Part shown: positions 1 to 8,700 of the stretch, in pieces
Position numbering within the stretch: the first letter of the stretch is position 1
Layout of the letters: each line of letters starts with the position of its first letter
Source: Acetobacterium sp.
GTDB lineage: Bacteria > Bacillota > Clostridia > Eubacteriales > Eubacteriaceae
Length of the DNA: 40,849 nucleotides
Reading direction: 5' to 3'
Assembly: GCF_030652775.1 (NCBI RefSeq)
Contig: NZ_JAUSPS010000062.1
Coordinates: 1-40,849, forward strand
Program-made: the position numbers and the translations under genes
Notes under the pieces: generated by a model
Seen by the model: the letters and a program-made list of their open reading frames with translations, nothing else
Told to the model about the DNA's origin: nothing
Database searches by the model: none

Positions 1-527
1 TTGACGGTTGTTAGGGTGTTGTAAGATACCCCATGTTTCTGAAGCAGTTTTACACCATTCATGGTTTGCTCAAAAGATCCACCGTTACGGCTCTGTCGAT
101 AGCTATCATGAAACATTGCATTGCCGTCAATGCTGACGCCAATCAGAAAATCATTGACAGCAAAAAATTCACACCAGGAATCAGTCAACAAGGTAGCATT
201 GGTCTGAAGGGTATTGCGTATTTTTCGTCCGATGCCATATTGGCGTTGATAAGCCAATGCCCGTTTGTAGAAAGCCTGGGGCGCCATAGTTGGTTCCCCG
301 CCATGCCAGGCAAACTCGACAACGGCGTTTTGGCCGTGAATCGCTAAATTATGACGGATATAGGTTTCAAGCACCAGATCTGACATTAGCTTAGCGCTTT
401 GATCCATCAGATCTTTTTTTTCAAGGTAATAACAATAGCGGCAATGAAGATTACAGGCTGCGCCAATGGGTTTGGCGATAATGGCATAAGTCCGGGAATC
501 CTGTTGTGGCTTATTTTCCATCATCAT
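1..527 (-). CDS. Anaerobic sulfatase-maturating enzyme (radical SAM/SPASM), 3' part outside window
   Basis: The minus-strand reading frame is open from 527 to the left edge, so only about 175 N-terminal residues are present. It begins MMMENKPQQDSRTYAIIAKP and then shows the radical SAM cluster motif CNLHCRYC (CxxxCxxC) near residue 25, followed by the AWHGGEPT SAM-binding segment typical of anaerobic sulfatase-maturating enzymes. This family uses S-adenosylmethionine and Fe-S clusters to oxidise a Ser or Cys of a sulfatase to formylglycine, acting in the cytosol under anoxic conditions. Three consecutive ATG codons (527, 524, 521) can serve as start; the first overlaps the stop of the sulfatase gene as TAATG, so translation is probably coupled. 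The SPASM domain with its auxiliary-cluster cysteines would lie outside the window and was not seen. Identification is confident; the exact start is not. Confidence 0.9.
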   Translation of the reverse strand, partial: MMMENKPQQDSRTYAIIAKPIGAACNLHCRYCYYLEKKDLMDQSAKLMSDLVLETYIRHNLAIHGQNAVVEFAWHGGEPTMAPQAFYKRALAYQRQYGIGRKIRNTLQTNATLLTDSWCEFFAVNDFLIGVSIDGNAMFHDSYRQSRNGGSFEQTMNGVKLLQKHGVSYNTLTTV

Positions 528-2242
528 TAATTCGGGGTTTTATTAATCTGGCCAATAACAGCGGCGGCTTCGCTGCCATCGTCAACGCCAATTTCTTTGG
601 TGATGAGGGCATTAAGTTGACTGTTAAGTTTCATAATCAGGGGGGCATTGGCTTCTTTATCAGCCGCCAGGTTGACTAATTCTTGGGGATCATTCTCGAG
701 ATCAAAGAGCTGAACATCATTATTTGCATATAATTCTTCAATAGTTGTTGGCATATTGAATTTCAATGGCGAAAAGTACCGGGCAAATTTATATTTTTCG
801 GTTGTAATCCCTCTGACAAATCCACGCTTGGAATAATCAATATCATAGCTAGTGACACCAGTTGATGGGTCGGTGGTTTGCATCATGTTGCTGTCGATCA
901 TTGAGATCATTTCATAGGCAAATAATGATCCATCTCTAATTTCGGTTTGGCTGCCATCGATCAGATCCATCAGACTGTTACCTGGGAGTCCGGCGGAAAT
1001 CTCAGTTTTTTTAGCATCCGGTAGGTTTGTCATATCAATAAAGGTGGTTGCTAAGTCGATGTGGCTGGTTACGGCATCAATGGATTTCCCACCTTCATAT
1101 TCGGGGTGGACGATAATTAGGGGGACATGGATATTGTTTTCGTACATAAATCCACCTTTGCCACGGAGGCCATTGGCACCTTGCATGTCACCATGGTCGC
1201 TGGTAAAGACGATGATGGTGTTATCCAACATTTCCAGATTAGATAGTTCAGAAATAATATTGTTGAGCTGGTCATCATTGTCCTGAATGCAATTATAATA
1301 ATAATCACGGAAATTTTCCCAGCGGTTTTTTTCAGATGGAATCTCACCCACCCGACGGTTCCATAAATTAAAATATTCAAGTTCAGCAGGTACTCGTCCC
1401 TCAGCATCAAGCGGTTGATCCCAGGTGGAAGGAATTGCCGCCTTGGGGTAGCTGGTATCATAAATCACATTGGCTGGTGCCTCTTCAATGGCAAAGGTTG
1501 TTTGTCCCGTGTTCTGAACGGCTTCGCCATCAGTATCGGTGTCATAATACATTATATCGTGGGGATTAACGAGATTGACGGCCAGAAAAAAAGACTGTCC
1601 TGCGGCATTGGTGGCAGATCCTTTTGAGCGCAACCAGCTGACTGTATCGCCAGTGATGTTGCTGTCCTGCATGTAGCCCTGTTGAAGTTGTCCCGTAATA
1701 TCGCCCTGGGTATTCCAGTCGGAAAACCCATAGCCCAGCAAACCGTTCTGTTCCTGCATGGATGGTTGGCTGGTATTATCAAAAACGCTGGTATCGCCCA
1801 TATGCCACTTGCCCTTAAAAGCTGAGTAATAACCTGCCGAGAGCATCTTGTCACCGACGGTGGTGAGGTTTTCAGAAATTGGTTCCTGCCAGGGTGCTTC
1901 TGTATTATCTATCATCAGAGTATCGGTGATGTGGGTACCGGTATAAATTACTGACCGGGATGAGGTGGACACGTTGGTGCAGGTATAGTGTTTTTCAAAG
2001 GTGGTTCCCATTTTCTCCAGCAGTTCTCTGGCTTTGTAATTGGATCCTGCTGGGTACTCACCAAAATAATGTTCCTGATCGACAGTCACAAAGACAATGT
2101 TATAATTGCCATCGTTATTCTGTTGGGCATCGACATCAACTTGCGGTTCGATGGTTTGGCTGCCGGTGCTTTGAGTGCAGCTTGACACGCCTAATAAAGA
2201 GGTAGCAAGGGTGATGCCCAATGCGGCTTTTTTTATATTCAT
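527..2242 (-). CDS. Ser-type sulfatase, predicted lipoprotein
   Basis: A 571-residue alkaline-phosphatase-superfamily sulfatase that hydrolyses sulfate esters; the substrate cannot be read from the sequence. A lipoprotein signal with lipobox LGVSSC puts Cys22 at the membrane anchor. The metal-binding start of the fold is NIVFVTVDQ (Asp55). The formylglycine motif is S92-T-S-S-R96, so this is a Ser-type enzyme with Ser where Pro or Ala is usual at the third position. GKWHMG (144-149) supplies the catalytic Lys and His, and TSDHGDMQG (Asp349-His350) followed by GKGGFMYE gives the second metal cluster. Ser-type sulfatases need the anaerobic maturase, which is the next gene and overlaps by one base. 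Start chosen from an AGGAGG site eight bases upstream. The exported location implies scavenging of sulfated compounds outside the cell. Confidence 0.9.
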   Translation of the reverse strand: MNIKKAALGITLATSLLGVSSCTQSTGSQTIEPQVDVDAQQNNDGNYNIVFVTVDQEHYFGEYPAGSNYKARELLEKMGTTFEKHYTCTNVSTSSRSVIYTGTHITDTLMIDNTEAPWQEPISENLTTVGDKMLSAGYYSAFKGKWHMGDTSVFDNTSQPSMQEQNGLLGYGFSDWNTQGDITGQLQQGYMQDSNITGDTVSWLRSKGSATNAAGQSFFLAVNLVNPHDIMYYDTDTDGEAVQNTGQTTFAIEEAPANVIYDTSYPKAAIPSTWDQPLDAEGRVPAELEYFNLWNRRVGEIPSEKNRWENFRDYYYNCIQDNDDQLNNIISELSNLEMLDNTIIVFTSDHGDMQGANGLRGKGGFMYENNIHVPLIIVHPEYEGGKSIDAVTSHIDLATTFIDMTNLPDAKKTEISAGLPGNSLMDLIDGSQTEIRDGSLFAYEMISMIDSNMMQTTDPSTGVTSYDIDYSKRGFVRGITTEKYKFARYFSPLKFNMPTTIEELYANNDVQLFDLENDPQELVNLAADKEANAPLIMKLNSQLNALITKEIGVDDGSEAAAVIGQINKTPN

Positions 2243-2250
2243 TTAGAAGA

Positions 2251-2256
2251 CCTCCT
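2251..2256 (-). promoter_or_regulatory. Ribosome binding site of the sulfatase
   Basis: AGGAGG on the minus strand, eight bases before the ATG at 2242. It fixes the start of the sulfatase and marks this as the first gene of the sulfatase-maturase pair. Confidence 0.8.
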
Positions 2257-2257
2257 G

Positions 2258-2511
2258 AATCTAATGTAAAAACTGAATACATGACCATTCTAATAGCTTT
2301 AGTGAGATGAGCTTTAAAGCGCTTGTTGCATTAAATTAAAAATATCACTATTAAAAAAGTATACCCTTACAAATCTTAGATATTCATTAAACAATTATGA
2401 CAGAGCAAGAACATTTTTATAATCGATAAGTAAAGAATAATAGTAGCAACCGTGGGATATCTTTGTTAAAGCCGATTCCAGAAACATTGCCGTGAAGCGG
2501 TCTTAAGGCGG
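2258..2511. other. Intergenic region between divergent genes
   Basis: No supportable gene is visible. The stretch is AT-rich and must hold the minus-strand sulfatase promoter, but I find only a lone TATACT (minus strand, about 2371-2376) without a convincing -35 partner. A partly palindromic TTAAAGCGCTTGTT at 2314-2327 resembles a catabolite-response (cre) element in its CG core but matches poorly in its right arm. Confidence 0.4.
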
Positions 2512-2540
2512 TTGGAATTGCTGTAAATTAATACTATAAT
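2512..2540 (+). promoter_or_regulatory. SigA-type promoter of the ABC-F leader
   Basis: TTGGAA (2512-2517), a 17-base spacer, then TATAAT (2535-2540). Transcription would start near 2547 and give a leader of about 270 bases before the ABC-F start. A second TATAAT at 2579-2584 with TGGATA 17 bases before it is an alternative. Confidence 0.6.
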
Positions 2541-2600
2541 ATTTTGCGAAAAGACTGGATAACTTGCTGTAAAAAGGATATAATAAAACGGCTTATGATA

Positions 2601-2640
2601 GAGGCTCGTTATCAGTGATCTGATAAAGGCCTCTTCTTTT
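2601..2640 (+). terminator. Candidate attenuator hairpin in the ABC-F leader
   Basis: Arms GAGGC-tcg-TTATCAG and CTGATAA-ag-GCCTC enclose a four-base loop and are followed by TTCTTTT, the form of an intrinsic terminator on the plus strand. No gene lies between the promoter at 2512 and this hairpin, so it would act on the leader of the ABC-F gene. A minimal ORF (ATG at 2595, seven codons MIEARYQ, stop at 2616-2618) runs through the whole 5' arm, so a ribosome on it would stop the hairpin forming. Its only SD-like sequence (AAGGA, about 2574-2578) is 16 bases away, which weakens the leader-peptide idea. Confidence 0.55.
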
Positions 2641-2646
2641 CGGAAA

Positions 2647-2721
2647 GGCAATAAAATTATAAAAATCTGGCATGCATGTCAATGACGAGATCGCATCAAT
2701 GGAAATGCGATATTCATTGCC
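2647..2721 (+). other. Structured leader segment before ABC-F gene
   Basis: GGCAAT (2647-2652) can pair with ATTGCC (2716-2721), enclosing a tight hairpin ATCGCAT/ATGCGAT (2690-2711). No T-run follows, so this is RNA structure rather than a terminator. Confidence 0.35.
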
Positions 2722-2815
2722 GGAAAAAGATAAGAATCAGGCAGTTTAGAAAAATTGTGCTGAACTTGCTTAATTGCGATTGCTGACTAATAAATCAATG
2801 GAGGATTATCGATTA

Positions 2816-4411
2816 ATGATAACAGTATCAGAACTAAGTTTGAATTTTAGCGGAACAAATCTTTTTACCAACGTAAATATAAAATTTACCCCGGGAAATT
2901 GCTATGGGGTCATCGGGGCGAATGGCGCCGGAAAGACCACTTTTTTGAAAATTCTATCAGGAGAGCTCGAACCATCAACCGGTAATGTCTTTATTCCCGA
3001 AAACATGCGGATGTCGGTCTTAAAGCAGGATCATTACGCCTTTGATGAGTTTTCGGTGCTTGATACCATTATGATGGGAAATCAGCATCTTTATGCGGTC
3101 ATGAAAGAAAAAGATGCCTTATATATGAAGGAAGATTTTTCCGATGAGGATGGTATCCGGGCTGGCGAGCTGGAAGGTGAATTTGCTGAAATGGGCGGCT
3201 GGGAAGCTGAGTCCGATGCGTCCCGAATTATCCAGGGCCTTGGTCTTAAGGTTGACATTCTGGATGCCAATATGGATAGCCTTAGTGGTAATGAAAAGGT
3301 TAAGGTCTTATTGGCGCAGGCCTTATTTGGCAAACCAGAGATCATCTTACTGGATGAGCCGACCAATCATTTGGATATCCAGGCGGTGGAATGGCTGGAA
3401 GAATTTTTAATGGACTATGAGGGAACCGTTATTGTGGTATCCCATGACCGTTATTTCTTAAATAATGTTTGTACCCATATCGTCGATATTGACTTTGCCA
3501 AGATTAAGGTTTATGTCGGGAACTATGATTTCTGGTATGAATCCAGCCAATTGATTCAGCGCTTACTAAAAGATCAGAATAAGAAAAATGAAGATAAAGC
3601 CAAAGAACTGCAAAACTTTATTGCCCGCTTCTCGGCCAATAAGTCCAAATCCAAACAGGCTACCTCCCGTAAGAAAATGTTGGATAAGTTAAACATCGAA
3701 GATATGCCATCGTCATCCCGAAAATATCCCTGGGTTGGATTCCAGATTGATCGGGAGCCCGGCAAAGAAATTTTAACCGTCGAGCATTTATCAAAAACCA
3801 TCGATGGCGTCAAAGTTCTCAACAACGTCAGTTTCCGGGTCAACAAGGATGATAAAATTGCCTTTGTGGCAGATAACGAAATAGCCATGACGACCCTGTT
3901 TAAGATTCTGACGGAAGAAATTGAACCAGATGAAGGCAGTTTCAAATGGGGAGTCAGTACCACCCAGTCTTATTTCCCTAAAGATAACAGCGACTATTTC
4001 AATGGCTGTACCCTGAACATCTGCCAATGGCTGCAGCAGTACACCGAAGAAATCACCGAAACCTATATCCGCGGTTTTCTGGGACGGATGCTTTTTTCTG
4101 GCGATGATATTTATAAAGAAGTTCAGGTTCTCTCCGGGGGTGAAAAGGTTCGCTGCATGCTGTCCAAAATAATGATGTTTGGCTCAAACGTGCTGGTTCT
4201 TGATCAACCAACCAATCACCTGGACTTGGAATCAATCACCGCTGTCAATAATGGACTCATTGATTTCAAAGGCATTTTACTTTTTGCCAGTCATGACCAT
4301 CAGTTTATGCAAACTGTGGCCAATCGAATTATTGAAATCAGAGAAGAAGGTGTCATCGATCGTTTATCAACCTATGATGAATTCATCGATTATAAGAAAA
4401 AGTTAGTTTAA
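2816..4411 (+). CDS. ABC-F family ATPase, YkpA/YbiT type
   Basis: A 531-residue cytosolic protein with two ATP-binding domains and no membrane segment, the layout of ABC-F proteins that act on ribosomes. Domain 1 has Walker A GANGAGKT (34-41), a variant signature LSGNE (about 156-160) and Walker B LLDEPTNHLD (about 178-187). A charged linker follows (about 245-310). In domain 2 the Walker A is degenerate (V351-ADNEIAMTT-360, no GK pair), the signature is LSGGE and Walker B reads VLDQPTNHLD, with Gln464 at the catalytic Glu position. The opening segment and the degenerate second site match the YkpA/YbiT group as I remember it. The frame is open from a TTG at 2774, but ATG 2816 is preferred because GGAGG lies 11 bases upstream and the family begins MI-V. 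Role (translation factor or antibiotic protection) is not settled by sequence. Confidence 0.9.
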   Translation: MITVSELSLNFSGTNLFTNVNIKFTPGNCYGVIGANGAGKTTFLKILSGELEPSTGNVFIPENMRMSVLKQDHYAFDEFSVLDTIMMGNQHLYAVMKEKDALYMKEDFSDEDGIRAGELEGEFAEMGGWEAESDASRIIQGLGLKVDILDANMDSLSGNEKVKVLLAQALFGKPEIILLDEPTNHLDIQAVEWLEEFLMDYEGTVIVVSHDRYFLNNVCTHIVDIDFAKIKVYVGNYDFWYESSQLIQRLLKDQNKKNEDKAKELQNFIARFSANKSKSKQATSRKKMLDKLNIEDMPSSSRKYPWVGFQIDREPGKEILTVEHLSKTIDGVKVLNNVSFRVNKDDKIAFVADNEIAMTTLFKILTEEIEPDEGSFKWGVSTTQSYFPKDNSDYFNGCTLNICQWLQQYTEEITETYIRGFLGRMLFSGDDIYKEVQVLSGGEKVRCMLSKIMMFGSNVLVLDQPTNHLDLESITAVNNGLIDFKGILLFASHDHQFMQTVANRIIEIREEGVIDRLSTYDEFIDYKKKLV

Positions 4412-4422
4412 TATCATTATCG

Positions 4423-4476
4423 AGCGCATCTCAAATGACAGCTGAAAAATCTGGCATTTGAAGGTGCGCTTTTTTA
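4423..4476 (+). terminator. Intrinsic terminator after ABC-F gene
   Basis: Arms AGCGCA-tc-TCAAATG and CATTTGA-agg-TGCGCT followed by six T. It lies 12 bases after the ABC-F stop codon. Confidence 0.85.
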
Positions 4477-4502
4477 TTGAATTTAATCCGCTGTTCTTTT
4501 TT

Positions 4503-4531
4503 CTGACAATTATGCAAAAAAATGGTATAAT
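4503..4531 (+). promoter_or_regulatory. SigA-type promoter of GGDEF-EAL gene
   Basis: CTGACA (4503-4508), a 17-base spacer ending in TGG (extended -10), then TATAAT (4526-4531), 39 bases before the ATG. Confidence 0.75.
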
Positions 4532-4569
4532 TCAGCTAAATCATTAGAATGACTTGATTGAGGTGATTC

Positions 4570-7500
4570 ATGGATAATAGGGTGTTTTTATTGTCAATTG
4601 TCTTTTTTATATTTTTTATTTTTTATACAATAGCAGGTCTCTACGTTTTTTTTAAATCGCCCAAAAAACCGATCAATCGGGTTTTATTAGCTGCGCTAGT
4701 GTCGCTGAGCTTATGGACTTTTGGTTTTACCATCGCAATTTCGGCCGTCGATTACGAGACGTGTTTATTTTGGCGGCGTTTTTCGGCACTCGGCTGGGGA
4801 TCCTTTTTTGCAGTGCTTTTGCATTTTTCCTTAATGCTCGCAGAAAAGAAAGATCTGCTCAAGCGCTGGTGGGTATATATTCTTCTATATTTGCCGGCAG
4901 GAATTGTTGTTTTTGCTTTTGCCATTTCAAATAACCTGGCACCGACTCTGTTCAACCTGGTTGAGACAGAGTGGGGTTGGATCAACCAGGCTCAAAATAC
5001 CGTTTGGGATTTGTTTTATAGCAGCTATTATATTGGTTATTCACTGGCCAGTATGGTGATGATCTGGCGCTGGGGCCTTCAGCATGAAGAACCCCAAATA
5101 AAAAAACAATCACGCATTATTATTGGATTCTATTTTTTAGCTTTTCTGCTGGGAACGCTAACCGATATCATTAGCAATACTTATTTGGGAATTGCTATTC
5201 CTCAGATGGCACCGATTTTTCTTTTGTTACCGGTTTTTAGTATGTTCTATACAAAAAACTACTTCGGCGTAATCAGCGCTCGACCGGAAAAACTGGGAAG
5301 CAGGAACTTAAATATTATCTCAACAAAAAAAGTATATATCTATCTTTCCATGGCAATGATTTTTGGCGGCGTACTGAATTTTGTTACCCAGTATCTAGTC
5401 AGCAAAGAATCAAGCCTGGGCGAAGTTCTGGTTATGAGTGGGATATTGATTTCTTTTGGATTGATGATTCAGCTTGTTCAAAGGCTGAAGCAGTCGGATC
5501 ACCTGAAGGATTATCTCAGTGTTTCGTTACTGGCAGTTTTGATTCCCATCGTCACCCTGGAGTTTGCAAAATTTGGAGCAGTTACGATTTGGGCTTTTCC
5601 ATTTATCCTGATTATTGCATTTTTAGTATTTAAAGAAAAAATCCTACTGGGTATCATGACAGTATCAATTATTTCGACTCAGATTATTGTATGGGTGATG
5701 GTGCCTCTGACATACGTGAAAGTAAGCGGGGTTGATTATTCGGTAAGAATTGGCTTGTTTTGTATTGCGATCTGGTTATGCTATTACATCAATAAATTAT
5801 TTTTAGTGCGGCTTGATGAAACGGCCGAAAAAATGGAACTGCAGGAACTGATCACCCAAATTTCATCAGATTGTGTCGGGATCAATCAGCAGAATTTTAC
5901 GGAGAATATCGATTATTTGTTAAAAAAAAGCTGTGAGTTTTTTTTCGTTGATCGAGCTTATATCTGTTTGTTTGACCCGGAACATGAAAACTTTTCCTGC
6001 CTCCAAGATTATTGTCAGCCTGGTATTAAGTCGGGTAAAGAGCGGATTCAAAATCTGCCTATTGATGGTAGTCACTGGCGCATGGAGAAAATTCTGGGCA
6101 ATGAGATATTTGTGGCATCAGATCTCAGCAAACTTCCGGATTTTGTCAACGCCGAGCTTTTTAATATGGAAATTAACCTAATTAAATCCCAGATTATTGC
6201 CCCTATTGCCAGCAAAGAGAAAATTATTGGCTTCTGGGGATTTGACACAGAGACAAAGGTGCTGGAATGGCAGGACGACCACCTGAATTTTGCCAAAATC
6301 ATTGCGAACATTCTCGGCGATACGATTTCCCGGATTGACTCGGAAAAGGAACTGAGTTATCGGGCTCATTATGACGAGATTACCAAGTTGCCAAATCGGA
6401 ATCTATTTACAAACTACCTGTATTTCAGCATCGTTAAACAAGAGTTTACTGACACGCATTTAGGGATTATTTTTCTGGATCTGGATTCGTTTAAAACGGT
6501 TAATAATACTGTTGGCCATGAAATGGGCGATGAGTTGCTCTATCTAGTTGGGGAAAAAATTAAACGAGTGGTAGATAAAACGGATCTGGTTTCCCGTTTC
6601 AGCGGTGATGAATTTTTAATCATGGTCAGTCACATAAAAAACAAAGATGAAATGGCTGTGATTGCTGAAAAACTGATGAGTATTTTTGATGAACCCTTTA
6701 TTCTCAGGGGACAGGAATTTTTCATGACTGCCAGTGCCGGGATTGCACTCTATCCCATCGATGGAAAAGACCCGGAAACATTAATTATGAATGCTGACAT
6801 TGCCAAATACAAAGCCAAAGAAAAAGGCCGGAATCAATATCTTCTATGTTCTTCCGATATGAAAGAGGAAGTAAATCGTCAGAATCAGCTCACAAGTTTT
6901 CTTTATCGTGCCCTGGAAAAAAACGAATTATTTATTAACTATCAACCCCAGGTATGTCTGAATACCGGGAAGGTGACCGGTGTTGAGTCGCTCTTGCGGT
7001 GGCAGCATCCGGAGTTGGGGCTGATTTCCCCGGCGGTGATCATACCGCTGGCCGAAAAAACGAGTTTGATTAATCCCATCGGCGAATGGGTGCTTGAAAC
7101 AGCCTGTCGGCAAAACAAGGCCTGGCAGGATATGGGCATGGAACCGATTCTGATGGCTGTTAATATTTCGGCCAGCCAGTTTAAAAACCCGAACCTGATC
7201 AGCCAGGTTGAGGGGATTCTGAAAAAGACCGGTCTTAAACCTGAGTATCTGGAAGTAGAAATTACTGAGAGTACCGCTATTTTAGAATTGAATGAGATTA
7301 TCTGCAAACTCAATGGCTTGAAGGAGATTGGAGTTTCCCTCGCCATCGATGATTTTGGAACTGAGTATTCTTCCCTCGGGCGTCTAAAAATGCTGCCGTT
7401 GGATCGGCTTAAAATGGACAAGCAGTTTGTCGATGGGATTGGCTCTGATCACAAAGATCAGGCCATTGCCAAAGCGATAATCCAGTTGGGTAAAAGTCTT

Positions 7501-7647
7501 GGATTGTCCGTAGTGGCTGAAGGGGTCGAGGATGAAAATCAGGTTTCCTTTTTAAAAACAGCCCAATGTGATTTGATCCAGGGATATTATTACTACAAGC
7601 CCCTTGATGCGGCGGCGATTGCAAAAATTTTAAAACAACAGAGCTGA
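4570..7647 (+). CDS. Membrane-bound GAF-GGDEF-EAL c-di-GMP turnover protein
   Basis: A 1025-residue membrane protein. Residues 1-235 hold seven or so hydrophobic helices resembling the 7TM histidine-kinase sensor domain. A second hydrophobic block (about 255-415) follows, then a GAF-like domain (about 425-590), GGDEF (about 600-760) and EAL (about 775-1020). The cyclase motif is SGDEF (678-682) instead of GGDEF, a change some active cyclases tolerate. The inhibitory-site position reads DKTD (669-672) instead of RxxD, so product inhibition is probably lost. The phosphodiesterase motif is ESL (806-808), with the metal-binding Glu kept; Asn865, the Glu pair near 895-897, DDFG (927-930) and Lys948 are also present, so EAL activity is likely. 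A GAGGTG site precedes the ATG. The gene stands alone behind its own promoter. Which activity dominates cannot be told from sequence. Confidence 0.92.
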   Translation: MDNRVFLLSIVFFIFFIFYTIAGLYVFFKSPKKPINRVLLAALVSLSLWTFGFTIAISAVDYETCLFWRRFSALGWGSFFAVLLHFSLMLAEKKDLLKRWWVYILLYLPAGIVVFAFAISNNLAPTLFNLVETEWGWINQAQNTVWDLFYSSYYIGYSLASMVMIWRWGLQHEEPQIKKQSRIIIGFYFLAFLLGTLTDIISNTYLGIAIPQMAPIFLLLPVFSMFYTKNYFGVISARPEKLGSRNLNIISTKKVYIYLSMAMIFGGVLNFVTQYLVSKESSLGEVLVMSGILISFGLMIQLVQRLKQSDHLKDYLSVSLLAVLIPIVTLEFAKFGAVTIWAFPFILIIAFLVFKEKILLGIMTVSIISTQIIVWVMVPLTYVKVSGVDYSVRIGLFCIAIWLCYYINKLFLVRLDETAEKMELQELITQISSDCVGINQQNFTENIDYLLKKSCEFFFVDRAYICLFDPEHENFSCLQDYCQPGIKSGKERIQNLPIDGSHWRMEKILGNEIFVASDLSKLPDFVNAELFNMEINLIKSQIIAPIASKEKIIGFWGFDTETKVLEWQDDHLNFAKIIANILGDTISRIDSEKELSYRAHYDEITKLPNRNLFTNYLYFSIVKQEFTDTHLGIIFLDLDSFKTVNNTVGHEMGDELLYLVGEKIKRVVDKTDLVSRFSGDEFLIMVSHIKNKDEMAVIAEKLMSIFDEPFILRGQEFFMTASAGIALYPIDGKDPETLIMNADIAKYKAKEKGRNQYLLCSSDMKEEVNRQNQLTSFLYRALEKNELFINYQPQVCLNTGKVTGVESLLRWQHPELGLISPAVIIPLAEKTSLINPIGEWVLETACRQNKAWQDMGMEPILMAVNISASQFKNPNLISQVEGILKKTGLKPEYLEVEITESTAILELNEIICKLNGLKEIGVSLAIDDFGTEYSSLGRLKMLPLDRLKMDKQFVDGIGSDHKDQAIAKAIIQLGKSLGLSVVAEGVEDENQVSFLKTAQCDLIQGYYYYKPLDAAAIAKILKQQS

Positions 7648-7798
7648 GCTGAGCTAAGTAGATGCATACTTGACAACAATGATAAAGCCCAGTCTGAAAA
7701 TTGAACTGCGGTAAAAACTTATGAGCAACTCAAATTTATGGATAAAGGCTATTTTGTTGATTTTTTAACAATTATTTTGACGATTAACAACTAAAAAA

Positions 7799-7827
7799 TT
7801 TACAAAGCCAGGAGCTTGGTTTATAAT
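7799..7827 (+). promoter_or_regulatory. SigA-type promoter of QueG-like gene
   Basis: TTTACA (7799-7804), 17-base spacer, TATAAT (7822-7827). The expected transcript start near 7834 makes an ATG at 7840 nearly leaderless and supports the start at 7864. Confidence 0.65.
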
Positions 7828-7863
7828 TGAGTAAATTAGATGAATCTGATCGAGAGGCTTAAA

Positions 7864-8700
7864 ATGGACAAAAAAGAAGTAATACATCTTGCGGAAGACT
7901 TTATTGCAAGCTCCGTGGATAACCGGATAAAAATGGAAAGCGAAGCACCTAGCGAGTTAGTTGGTGAGAAAATATACGATGCTCCAATTTTCGGATTTTG
8001 TGATGCCAGTGACGAGGTGTTTGCAATATTAAAGGAACCGGAGGTGATTGGCTGTCATTTCCGGAATCCTCGGGAGTGGTTGCCAACAGCACAAACCGTG
8101 ATCTCGTTTTTTCTGCCCTATAGCGAGGCCGTGAAAGCCAGCAACCGAGAACAGAAAATCTGGCCTTCATGGGGATGGTTGGTTGGTCGGGTTGAAGGTC
8201 ACCGATTATTGCGATCCTTGTTATCACAGCTTGAAACGAACCTAAAAAAAGCTGGCTATGCCACCATCATACCATCCATGGATAAAAAGTTCTTTAGTAT
8301 TACCGAACCCATTGAAGAGCTCTGCGGTGAACCCCTGGCATTTACCAGCAACTGGTCAGAACGTCATATCGCCTATCTATCAGGATTGGGAACCTTTGGT
8401 CTGTCAAAGGGGCTGATCACGGAAAAAGGAATCGCCGGAAGGTTCGGCAGTCTGGTCACTGAATTACAGTTAGAACCCAATCAACGCCCTTATGAAATCT
8501 ATAACGCTTATTGCACCCAGTGTGGTGCTTGTGTCAAACAATGTCCGGTGAAAGCTATCTCCATCGAAAAAGGAAAAGACCATCGACTGTGCAGTATTTT
8601 TTTGGATAAAACGGCGGAAAAATTCAAGCCCCGGTATGGCTGTGGCAAATGTCAGGTCAATGTCCCCTGTGAAAACGGCATACCAGGACAGAAAAAATAA
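7864..8700 (+). CDS. Epoxyqueuosine reductase (QueG)-like double 4Fe-4S protein
   Basis: A 278-residue soluble protein. The C-terminal third carries two 4Fe-4S clusters: C217-x2-C220-x2-C223-x3-C227 and a second set C243, C260, C263, C269. The segment TSNWSERHIAYLSGLGTFGLSKG before them resembles the substrate-side region of QueG-like iron-sulfur proteins. QueG itself is longer and uses cobalamin to reduce epoxyqueuosine in tRNA. This shorter relative lacks clear proof of that function and belongs to a common clostridial group annotated only by similarity. ATG 7864 has GAGAGG eight bases upstream and is preferred to an in-frame ATG at 7840 that has no such site. It appears to be a single-gene unit. 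Function beyond a redox iron-sulfur protein is uncertain. Confidence 0.75.
   Translation: MDKKEVIHLAEDFIASSVDNRIKMESEAPSELVGEKIYDAPIFGFCDASDEVFAILKEPEVIGCHFRNPREWLPTAQTVISFFLPYSEAVKASNREQKIWPSWGWLVGRVEGHRLLRSLLSQLETNLKKAGYATIIPSMDKKFFSITEPIEELCGEPLAFTSNWSERHIAYLSGLGTFGLSKGLITEKGIAGRFGSLVTELQLEPNQRPYEIYNAYCTQCGACVKQCPVKAISIEKGKDHRLCSIFLDKTAEKFKPRYGCGKCQVNVPCENGIPGQKK

Noticed and set aside
33-347. Plus-strand 104-residue ORF at the left edge
   Set aside because: It is the antisense of the radical SAM maturase, whose CNLHCRYC and HGGEPT motifs are clear on the minus strand.
2314-2327. cre-like catabolite site before the sulfatase gene
   Set aside because: Only the CG core and left arm match; the right arm differs at three conserved positions.
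2466-2651. 61-residue minus-strand ORF in the ABC-F leader
   Set aside because: It covers the promoter and hairpin of the ABC-F leader, has no good ribosome site and shows no protein-like pattern.
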